A DNA stretch of 64,000 nucleotides from Pollenia angustigena (lineage: Eukaryota > Arthropoda > Insecta > Diptera > Polleniidae), in the NCBI GenBank assembly GCA_930367215.1, contig OV884059.1:247503803-247567802 (forward strand). Reading direction: 5' to 3'. Below, in pieces: positions 55,504 to 64,000 of the stretch. Position numbers and translations under genes: made by a program. Below the pieces are notes generated by a model. The model ran no database searches and was not told where the DNA came from. It worked only from the letters and a program-made list of their open reading frames with translations. Position 1 is the stretch's first letter, and every line of letters begins with the position of its first letter.

Positions 55504-56180
55504 GAGCATTTCCATTTTATTTCACCGGTAAATTTCTCGATCGTGTCCGATTTCAATAAAATTTGGTGAGTGTGTAAAGTAGTGTATGTGTGTAAGAAAA
55601 AGGATTTTTTTTTTTTTTTTTTTTGAAAACTGTGGCAACACTATACCTTTGAATAACTGAAAATTTTGGGTTAGCGACCTCACTCTAAAGTTCATAACTT
55701 TTGTTGTGTAAAAGATATTAAAAAAATTCTTTTTGCATAAGAATGATATAAAAATAGGGTTTTAGAAATTTAAAAAAAAATTAAAATAAAAACTTTTTTA
55801 TAAAAAAAAAAATAAAAATTAAAATTTAAAATTAGATTTTTGAAATGATTACCCCCTTTAATTTTAGAGATAGTAGAGATATGTAATCAAGAAAATGTTA
55901 TTTTACTGGTTGCTACAGGCTATTGCTTGATTTTGTTAACACTGCATGTATTTATTGTAAATTGTACTCGTTGATGCATAAGCCGTTACCGTTATAGCAA
56001 AAACAAAATAAATAAAAATAGTTTTTTTCTTCTCTTATGACTTTTTATTAATGAGTAGCTTTTAATTGTGTATAGATTTTTGACAAGTCAACATCGTAGT
56101 TCTTCAAATTTTTATTCTCTGCTCATAATTTAATAAGACATTTGATTTAACAAACAAGTTTTTAATTTCGAAAACTTAAA

Positions 56181-58350
56181 ATGCCTTTTGGAAAAGTTTG
56201 CTGTAATCCCTTTCAAAAAGACCAGCATAAAAAGCAAAAGGCAGGTGTTCGTAAAGTTTCGCAAAGTCTTAGGAAGCGTTTTCCAAAATATTTGAAAGGT
56301 CTATACATTTGTAGTTTATGTAGGAGAACTTTAATAGAACAAGCAAAGTCAGGGGCCAAATTACGGCATTCGATATCGATCGAAATTCCCATTTAAATTG
56401 TATTGTAATTTCGATCGATATCGAATGCGGTAATTTGGCCCCAGTAACCGTGCAAAAGAAAAATGCGATAAATTGCGATGATTCTGCAATGAACAAAGTT
56501 GCTAGTGATGATGATAATTTCTCTGAAAATGATAGTGAAGGTTTCTCTAAAGAAATAATGGAAGATGCAAACAGGGACATAGCTTTTTTTTATTTAAATA
56601 AGTGCTTAGAAGCGCTAAATCAATCTCCAATCGAGTTTAAAACCAAATTTTCTAAATATTAAAAGGAAGAAATTTTAAATAATTTAAATGCCATCTTTAG
56701 GGAAAATCTTTTTAATTTAGAAAATACATCCAATGATGGAGCAGAAATTTTAAATCATTTAAAAGAAATTTACAATACTTTTGAAGGTGAAAAAAATAGA
56801 CAAATTCAAGTACTAACAATCTTGCCACATTCTTGGAGTGCTTGGAAAATAGAAAAAACCTTTTCTACTACAAACTTTATGGCTCGTAAAGCCAAAAAAC
56901 TAATTGAAAACAACAATTACATATATTTTTTCCCCACCTACAAAAAAACGATGCGGTCTTTCGGCAGATACAACAGATAAAGTTCAAGACTTTTATAAAA
57001 ACGACAAAAATAGTCGCATTATGCCCGGAAAAAAAGACTATAAAGCTATTAAATGTTTAAATGGAGAGAAAGTACAAAAACAGAAGAGGCTGATGCTTTG
57101 TAATCTTACAGAATTGTACAATCTATTTCAAGATGCTTATCCTACAGTGAAAATAGGATTTTCAAAGTTTTCAGAGCTAAGACCACAAGAATGTGTTTTG
57201 ATTGGAGGAAGTGGCACTCATACGGGTTGCGTGTGTGCTATTCACCAAAACTCAAAACTTATGTTCACTGGCGGCAAAATCAAAGAGTTAGCTGAACAGG
57301 AATTTATAGGTTTTCCTAGTTACAAACATTGGATTGCTCAATGTATATGCAATCCAGCAACTGTTCAATGCTACATGGGAAATTGTTCATTTTGTCCAGG
57401 GGATAATTTTCTTAAAGATGCTCTTAAAAACTGTTATTACAGTAATAATACAGACAACATAACATACAAACGATGGGTTCAAGTAGATAGATCCAATCTT
57501 CTAACAGTAACAACAACCACTGACGAATTTGTAGAAACTCTTTGTGAAGATATGAAAAAACTAATTTTTCACAGTTTTGTCGCAAATGAACAGAGCAAGT
57601 TCCTGGATGAAGTAAAATCCAATCTAAAAATTGGAGAGTTTTTGACGATTTGTGATTTTGCAGAAAATTATACATTTGTAATCCAAGACTGTATACAGAG
57701 CTATCATTGGACAAATTCTCAAGTCACTGTTCACCCATTTGTGACGTATGTATTTCATAAACACAGACGGCAAAATAGATCATATAAGCTTTGTAGTTAT
57801 TTCTGATATTTTAGAGCATAATACAGTAGCTGTTCATCTATTTCAAACGAAATTTATAGAATTTTTAAAAGACCATGTTAATCAAAATATTACTAAAATA
57901 ATATATTTTTCGGATGGTTGCGCGGAGCAATACAAAAATCGAAAAAATTTTGTAAATTTACTTTACCACAAAATAGATTTTAACTGTAATGCTGAATGGC
58001 ACTTTTTTGCGACATCGCATGGTAAAGGCCCGTGTGATGGAGTGGGGGGATCACTGAAAAGAGCAGCAGCTCATGCTAGCCTTGGTCGCCCCGTAGAAAA
58101 TCAAATTGTAAATGCTAGAGATCTGTTTGAGTATGTTAAGACTTTGCCCAACATTAATGTAACATTCTGCACTAAAGAAGAATATGAAAAAGAGGAAAAG
58201 AAATTGAACCGAAGATTCAAAAAATCTGTTGCAATTAAAGGAACACAAAGACTCCACGCATTTATACCATTTTCAAGTACAGAAGTAGTTGCCAAAACAT
58301 TTTCAAATTCTGTGGAATTTGTAGAACCTATTAAGGTTATTAATAAGTGA
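56181..58350 (+). pseudogene. DDE-type transposase gene, broken
   Basis: The start is the ATG at 56181 (MPFGKVCCNPFQK), followed by a basic region and CSLCRR. A MITE at 56353-56441 interrupts it; the net 92-bp insertion shifts the frame and explains the next frame exactly. A stop follows at 56660-56662. After a frameshift near the T run at 56930 the reading is VMPGKKDY-like, QKRLMLCNL, GFSKFSELRP, SGTHTGCVCAIHQN, CNPATVQCYMGNCSFCPGDN and ICDFAENYTF (first likely catalytic Asp). After another shift near 57750 come DHISFVVISD, YFSDGCAEQYKNRKNF (second Asp) and EWHFFATSHGKGPCDGVGG. These blocks recur in widely found, mostly uncharacterised invertebrate proteins. A conserved Cys/His-rich block suggests metal binding. 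Confidence 0.75.
56353..56441. mobile_element. 89-bp hairpin MITE inside the transposase gene, TSD CAG
   Basis: The arms GGGCCAAATTACGGCATTCG and its reverse complement run for about 36 bp with CGATATCGATCGAAAT, around a 17-nt loop. CAG lies at 56350-56352 and 56442-56444. Element plus one duplication is 92 bp. The reading frames on either side differ by exactly the same amount, so removal would rejoin them. Confidence 0.85.
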
Positions 58351-59076
58351 ACATAAAATAATAATAACATGGATAAAAAAAAATTTACAACTTTAAACCC
58401 TTTTTTTAAATTATAACTTGTTCATTGTTTTTTTTTGTTTTTATTTATTTTTTTTTTGTTTATTCGTTATTTTTATTCCTTAAATTATTTATTTTGGTTT
58501 TATTTTTTTTTTGTTTTGTATAAAATTTTGTATTTTTTTTAAATTAATAATTAATTTTTTCTCTCTTTAAAGAAATTGTTTTTGTTTTTTTTTTACATCT
58601 ATTGAATTTTTTATTTTTTGTTTTGTTGTGCAGGAATTGAATAAAAAAAATAATTCAATTGTTAGTATGTATATTGTAGTAACTACATAGCTCTACATAT
58701 CTTGAAAAGTTTAAGTGCTACCACTCTGAAATTTTCAGGGTGGTTATTTTTTAATTTTAAATTTTTTTTTATTTTTTTTTTATAAAAAAGTTTTTTTTTT
58801 AATTTTTTTTTTAATTTCTAAACCCCTATTTTTATACCATTCTTATGCAAAAAGAATTTTTTTAATATCTTTTACACAACAAAAGTTATGAACTTTAGAG
58901 TGAGGTCGCTAACCCAAAATTTTCAGTTATTCAAAGGTATAGTGTTGCCACAATTTTCAAAAAAAAAAAAAAAAATCATTTTTCTTACACACATACACTA
59001 CTTTACACACTCACCAAATTTTATTGAAATCGGACACGATCGAGAAATTTACCGGTGAAATAAAATGGAAATGCTC

Positions 59077-59335
59077 ATTACCGAGAGTGCACCCTATTCT
59101 GGACGCATAGAGAATCATGCTTATGTGTCCATATATAATCTATCTATGTTTTAAATTTCACTAAAATCAGTTTGATAGGTTCGATAGGCTTGGTCCTTGT
59201 GCCAATAAGAACCTATAAGCCAAATTTTACCAAATTATCTCCAAAATTGCGACCTGTAATTTGCTCACAAGGTTACATGGACAGCCAGCCAGCCGGACGG
59301 ACATCTTTAGATCGACTTTAAGGTGGGTCCATGAT
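59077..59335 (+). repeat. ATACCCTACACCAC repeat, right half
   Basis: ATCATGCTTATGTGTCCATA, TTTGATAGGTT, GCGACCTGTAATTTGC, ACAAGGTTACATGGACAGCC and CGGACGGACATC follow the order of the copy at 31843. It continues the half at 55437-55503. Confidence 0.7.
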
Positions 59336-59421
59336 GGAATAAGCAGGTGGGCTCTCTAGCCCAGCTGGTCACAGCGTTTTTCGCCGCAGTGTGACGGTTT
59401 ATGTAAATTATTTGTTTATTT

Positions 59422-60846
59422 CAGTGTTGCCCCTTTGTGGGTAATAACCCGAATTTGGTATCATTTTTACTGTCGTGGGTAGAGCGTGTGTAATTTGTCT
59501 AAGGTGTAATTCAGGTGTTATTTGAAATTTTTACTAGATACCCAATTTAAATCAAGATTCGATTTCAGTGATGGCATTTATTTGTTTTTAAATATTGTTG
59601 ATAAAAAATGCATTCTTTTAAACCAAAGTCTCGGTTTCTTTTTAAGAAAATACTGCAATCATTAAATATGTATTTTCAAAAGTTTGGTAATAAATGTCGC
59701 AAGATGGACTCATAGATTTTGATAAAGATGACTATCATAGTGATTTAGAACCTGAAGTTTATTTAAAAAAGTTATTCAAACTAAAAACTAGCCTGGGTGA
59801 AGATATGTGTGTTTCCAATATTCCAACATATGATTAATTTTATTTTTAACTTGCAATTTCTTAATGCTTTAGTTTGAAGAATATTTAACGCCCTTTACAG
59901 TTGGCAAACTGAATTACGAAAGGGACATTTGTATAAAGCCCCACAGGCATTTTGTTTACTAAATAAAGGGTATTTTTAAGACCATAAAACTTAAAATGGT
60001 AGAGACCACAAAAACAAAATTAATTTTATTCGCAGATTGATACACGACATTACCATTTGAAACTGCTTCCAAACAAATAGGCACCAAGCCTGTCCTTGAG
60101 GAAACGCATTGCAGACGTCCAATTTTGTTCCTATTTTTCGAGCATTGCTGGCTACATGTCACTATTAAAATAAACAATGTTGACATCCAAGACGTCAATT
60201 GTTGCTGGTTTATCAGCATACACCAGGACTTTACAGGCTTACGGAATACAATTAAGAAGTGTCACATCGCACGGTCTTAAAGTCTAATTGACAGTTTATT
60301 TTCTATAAATCAACACATCGCCTTCATTTGTGAAAAAATAAGTTGCGTCATTTAAATCATAAAGTTGCCTATAAGTTGCGAAAATCGATGGCTGATTTTC
60401 AAAGTAAATTTGGATAATTTGGTGGCGTTGTTCAAGCATACATCTATTCGTGATGATGTGCCTGAGCAAAAAGTGAGAGCAGTAAGACAGTTCGTTTGAG
60501 AGCTAACCTTTCGTAAGCTCTATGGGGCTAAAAAACACCCATTATAAAGGAATGGCAATGAGCATTTTGAACCTTCCCTAGATATATGCAACCAAATGTG
60601 GAAGTAAAACTCATTATTTTAGGAGTTTTATTCTGTTTTATTTAATGTTTTTAAGCCTTTAATGTTATTTTTGTTAATTTATTTAAAATTAGAATAAGAA
60701 TCTTAGCAGTTTAATTAATATTGATCTTCTTTCAATGATCTTGGTGCGTTTTTGCTTCTTTGTGTATGTTCAGGTGTAATTTTATTAAAATCGGGTAATT
60801 TTGCTTAATTTTAAGTGTAATTTTGAATTTCGTTGTGGTGACACTG
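59422..60846. mobile_element. hAT element, 1425 bp, TSD GYTTATTT
   Basis: It begins CAGTGTTGCC and ends GGTGACACTG. The flanks GTTTATTT (59414-59421) and GCTTATTT (60847-60854) match at 7 of 8. AGGTGTAATT recurs near both ends, a probable subterminal binding motif. Inside, an ATG at 59694 opens a 47-residue acidic reading (MSQDGLIDFDKDDYHSDLEP...) that ends at 59837. No transposase domain was recognised. Confidence 0.75.
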
Positions 60847-60854
60847 GCTTATTT

Positions 60855-61457
60855 ACATTAATTTTCGCCGTATAGCTAATACCCTTTGTACACTTGCATA
60901 CATTTCGGAGGAACGCATGGAATATGTTGAAAGTGAAATACGCGTTCACACTTGAAACATCTAACATCTACTATCTATCAATAAAAAATGTCACCATTTC
61001 TGAAGAAAAAACTTTTATTTTTTTTAAATACTTTTTTCTACAAAAGTGCCAACATTTCAAAAGATGACACCAAAATGTATTTCTAATTCATTTCGTTTAA
61101 TAATTTTAGCAAAATTAAGCAAAATAAGGCTTGCAAAAAAGGAAAAACTTGAGAAATGGTAACGCTGCTTTCAAAGCAACTTCCATTTTGTCAGTGATGC
61201 CACAACAATAACAGAATTTATTGCCACTTTTCTGTGATGACACTAAAAGAATCGAAAAATGTAAAAGGGAACAAAATGAGATAGTAACATTCTGTAAAAA
61301 TTTTGAAAAATTTTGATTTTTAGCCCTATGTATTTCTTATGGGAAAATTCCAACATTTTCGCAAATTGATGTTAAATGTTGAAGTGTGAAAAGGCTAAAA
61401 GATAAAGTTATTAAAATTGTACTTTTTCCAGTACTATTAGCATTGCAAAAGTACTCC
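60855..61457. other. No gene recognised
   Basis: A+T-rich. CAGTGATGCCACAACAATAAC near 61192 resembles a hAT end but has no partner. Confidence 0.3.
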
Positions 61458-61465
61458 AATGACAT

Positions 61466-61837
61466 AGGTTAGGTTAGGTTCCATGGGCAGCCATCAAAAG
61501 ACAGCTCACTTGGGTCCTTCATTGGTCCCTTTGTGATACCCGACACCAATGCCCATCCTTTAGAGCAGTTACTCAGATGGCGTCACTGCAAGTTTCAAGC
61601 ACTTCGTCTTCCTAGTGAAGAGAAGGAGCGATTTTAGTTCCATCCTGGACAGATCCCCCAAGCAGGAAAACATCGGTTCCCCCAGGTATTCTTCCCTAAT
61701 GCCCCGCAATCCAGGGCAATGACAAAGGAAGAGAAGCACAGTCTCCTCTTCCTCCTCGTTCTGACAACTCCTACAGTAGTCGTTAAATTCCAGGCCCATT
61801 CTTGCAGCATGAGTCCCCGCCGGCCAGTGTCCAGTCA
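61466..61837 (-). mobile_element. 5'-truncated LINE 3' end, TSD AATGACAT
   Basis: On the minus strand, 61838-61569 is open and encodes the extreme C-terminus of a LINE ORF2: LTGH-like MTGHWPAGTHAARMGL, then CRSCQNEEEEETVLLFLCHC, the Cys/His motif common at that place, then LSRMELKSLL. The 3' UTR follows (GACCCAAGTGAGCTGTC...CTAACCTAACCTATG at 61466). Duplications AATGACAT lie at 61458-61465 and 61838-61845. It is a LOA/jockey-like LINE, and 37478-37550 is a shorter insertion from the same kind of element. Confidence 0.85.
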
Positions 61838-61845
61838 AATGACAT

Positions 61846-62295
61846 GCTTAGTACAATTTAAAAATTTCAATCGCTTTAACGATGAAATTTTTTGGTCTAG
61901 GGTTGTAGAATTGAAAAAGAAAGTTAATGCACTTATGTTTCGAATATCGGTAGAACTGGCAAAGGTATATTCTTACACCAAAATATGATAAAAACAATGC
62001 AAGGAAGTCACCTTTATGTAAAAACTGTATCGCATATAATTCAGATTTACTACAGTCTAATGAATGTTGTTGCTATAGTTTAAGTTAACAAAAAACTTAT
62101 GTAGAAATTTGTCAAAAAAAAACATCTTTCCTTCATAAATCAAACTTTGATCTCCTTAAAAATAATCATTTTTTGTTCCATACAATCAGGTTTGTTCAGA
62201 TACTCAAACAGTTATCAAGTCGCAAGTGTTGTAAATCGCAAAGCATGTTCTAAATCTCACGCGTTTTGCTTGCGATTTGGTACTTCGTTAATATT
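61846..62295. other. No gene recognised
   Basis: A+T-rich spacer. The open frame at 62147-62377 runs into a MITE and shows no domain. Confidence 0.3.
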
Positions 62296-62515
62296 CAGGG
62301 GTGTGCTGGAAATCGAAATCGTAAAACGCAAGAGTTTGGACGCTGTTTTAAATACACTATTAATCCAATTTTTGTAATTTTTTTTATAAAATTCTGTTTA
62401 ATATAGAAATGTTTGAATGATATTTGTCATAGAATTCTTTTATTATAGAAATCTTTTTAAAAACGACTTTTGAAATTCTTGCGTTTTGCGTTTTCGATTT
62501 CCATCACACCCCTGA
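62296..62515. mobile_element. CAGGGGTGTG MITE, copy 2, 220 bp
   Basis: The left end CAGGGGTGTGCTGGAAATCG and reversed right end CAGGGGTGTGATGGAAATCG are inverted repeats that continue into AAACGCAAGARTTT. ATT lies on both sides, a possible 3-bp duplication. Copy 1 is at 52639-52850. Confidence 0.8.
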
Positions 62516-63329
62516 TTATTCTGAACATTGCCATGTAATTTTGGAATATGATCTTAATCAGCTGTTTATTGAAATCGCCAAGGCAAAATAACACAATGGA
62601 TTAAACAACTAAATTAAATTTATTGATACAAAATAATTTCTTAAAAATTTGGCGTTCAGTATATTGTTGCGATTTGAACTCGCTAAGATTCTTGCGATTT
62701 CGTTTTACAGAGCACTTCCCTTGCGAGTTTAAAGCACAATTGTAATGCAAGGTGCGAGTGTCATAAAAAGAGTCGGTAAGCGTTTTTGTAAACATGAACA
62801 TTTTATTTCAAATACAATTTTAATAAAACAAACCGTCATATCGATCTGTCAATTAAAATTGTTTAGCATACTTAAGGGTTGTTTAGTATAAATTGTATGC
62901 AAATTAGAAGTTTTGACATACAAAAACGCTTGCCGCTCTTTAGGTAACTCTTAGGTAGCTCGCTTACTATTTAAATACTTTACAAAGTATGACAAAACGG
63001 GGTATTAGGTCGTTAATAGGGATACCAAATCCAAAGGAATTTACATTTTAAGACAATATCTTTTAAAATTGTTACTCAGTCAAACGTATTTTTCCCTGTT
63101 CCACTATCAACTCTAAAACACAACCTAAACTTCTTTGTCTAACTTCTAATTTATGAACTTAATTATTTTTTTGATAATTGCCAAAGGTACATTTTAAATA
63201 TAAATGTAAAGTGCAATTAAAATTTAATGTATGCACGTATATTTTTTTTGTCATTTAATAATAAAACTAGTAAAAATATTTTTTGTTTTTGGGTTTTAGT
63301 ACAATTAATGCCACAAAAGTACAATTTTT
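62516..63329. other. No gene recognised
   Basis: A+T-rich sequence with no repeat or domain recognised. Confidence 0.3.
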
Positions 63330-63440
63330 TAAAGGCGAATTGGCTTATTTTGACATTTGTCGTCACAATTCTAGCAACAAAATGCCTGTTGTTTTTTCTT
63401 TTGTTGGATTGTTGTAGTAGTGAGGCCACTTTGTTAATAC
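63330..63440. mobile_element. Decayed CAAGGCGAATT-family fragment
   Basis: AAAGGCGAATTGGC is followed by TTGTCGTCACAATT, GCCTGTTGTTTTTTC and TTGTTGTAGTAGTGAGGCC, partly shared in reverse with 41640-41810. Only one end is visible. Confidence 0.45.
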
Positions 63441-63444
63441 ATTT

Positions 63445-63885
63445 TGGGTGGGTCCAAGACCCATATTTTAAGGTGTTACACACATCAGCACTAATGCATA
63501 ACCCTGCAAATAATAGGACCAGTCCAAACACGCGTGTAAAGAGTAGTCCACAAGGGACCAGGACTAGTCCAAAACTAACCCAAACGTATGGAAAAAGCAT
63601 GGTCTATTTACCATTACGATGTCCTAGGAGAGGACCACATAACCCATCTTCGGACTACTAAGGAGTAGTTTTAAAACTACTCCATGGTATACTCAAGAGG
63701 ATTAGTTTTGAAGTCGTTTAAAAACGAAAGCATGTCGTTAAAAAACGAAGACATGTTGTCTCACTACAAACTTGCATTACATCGGACCAGTCCATGGAGT
63801 AGTCCATTTTATTAAAATGGATCAGGTGGTCCAATTTTATTTGCAGGGAATATCCTCTCCACTATTGTGGTGTGGGTATAAATAC
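63445..63885 (+). repeat. ATACCCTACACCAC repeat end, split by an insertion
   Basis: GGGTGGGTCCAAGACC, GTTACACACATCAGCAC and AATGCATAA run to 63501, and ATATCCTCTCCACTATTGTGG, TGTGGGTATAA resumes at 63849. The matching stretch at 32400-32469 is uninterrupted and serves as the empty site. Confidence 0.75.
63502..63848. mobile_element. CCCTGCAAATAA element, copy 3, 347 bp
   Basis: It has the same ends and palindromic interior as copies 1 and 2. Compared with the empty site near 32441, the host sequence GCATAAT gains only AA, so the duplication is about 2 bp. The inner tandem duplication of copy 1 is absent. Confidence 0.85.
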
Positions 63886-64000
63886 TGTTCTTATACACTC
63901 AACAAAAAGATCAGAAAGAACATTTAATCGCGTTCTTTTTTTATAAATCACAAACTTCGTTGGGTTCGTTTCATCACATTAATGTTTGTAAAAAAAACCA

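Larger units (their letters stand above)
55504..59076 (+). mobile_element. 3573-bp DNA transposon, about 350-bp TIRs, TSD ATTA
   Basis: Both ends read GAGCATTTCCATTTTATTTC inward and stay almost identical for about 350 bp (55504-55850 and 58735-59076), with few substitutions and some homopolymer length changes. ATTA lies at 55500-55503 and 59077-59080. It carries one broken transposase gene (56181-58350) on the plus strand. The 4-bp duplication, long inverted repeats and DDE-like protein would fit a Sola-type element, but I cannot confirm the superfamily. It is inserted in an ATACCCTACACCAC repeat whose halves flank it. Confidence 0.88.

Noticed and set aside
57424..58370. Minus-strand frames opposite the transposase gene
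   Set aside because: The plus strand carries the recognisable transposase motifs, and the minus frames are shadows.
63217..63661. Overlapping open frames of 127 and 144 codons on opposite strands
   Set aside because: They run across a decayed MITE, a dipteran repeat and the CCCTGCAAATAA element, and have low-complexity or repeat-derived content and no domain.
1..64000. CRISPR arrays, bacterial operons, rRNA genes
   Set aside because: No regularly spaced identical repeats with unique spacers, no ribosomal RNA sequence recognised, and the content is plainly eukaryotic.

Overview
This window looks like non-coding DNA from a dipteran fly, probably a higher fly. It is strongly A+T-rich and scattered with CATACATATGTA-type microsatellites. 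It carries dipteran-style interspersed repeats (TATACCCTTCACC... and ATACCCTACACCAC... with TGTCCGTCCGTC tracts), 5'-truncated LINE ends and very many short inverted-repeat transposons. I found no complete host gene. The only host-gene hints are a 48-nt open segment with good splice signals (47802-47849) and one 32-codon ORF (39487-39585); both are weak. No rRNA, CRISPR or intact tRNA was found. The assignment to a fly is inference.

Layout. 0-5 kb: a duplicated repeat split by a 222-bp hAT MITE, a decayed LINE with another repeat nested in it, and a second LINE on the minus strand. 5-11 kb: hAT remnants, a 525-bp foldback, and a 1.28-kb hAT nested in a CCCAGCGG-ended element. 13-20 kb: hAT and P-type non-autonomous elements. 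20-24 kb: a block of TATACCCTTCACC repeats. 25-26.5 kb: a Harbinger-like element holding two other elements. 27-29.6 kb: a ZMYM1-like hAT with a decayed transposase. 30-37.6 kb: repeats, a 1.9-kb hAT, a pogo-like element with a nested MITE, P-type footprints and a 73-bp LINE tail. 40-49 kb: a dense MITE field. 55.5-59.1 kb: a 3.57-kb DNA transposon with about 350-bp terminal inverted repeats and a broken transposase gene. 59-64 kb: another hAT, a truncated LINE end, a MITE and a nested repeat.

Two results stand out. First, a family ending in CAAGGCGAATT makes 8-bp target duplications and has P-element-like ends. At 19929-19960, 37169-37199 and 37278-37296 only short end-to-end remnants survive, two of them still between target duplications. 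They look like P-type excision footprints. Second, the 55504-59076 transposon has near-identical long inverted repeats, an ATTA target duplication and a gene broken by a MITE (net 92 bp, out of frame), one stop and two frameshifts. Its superfamily is not certain from sequence reading alone.

Nesting gives relative ages: several elements sit inside others, and sister repeats sometimes supply the empty site. All boundaries were read by eye. Those with matching target duplications should be exact; the rest are approximate to tens of bases.
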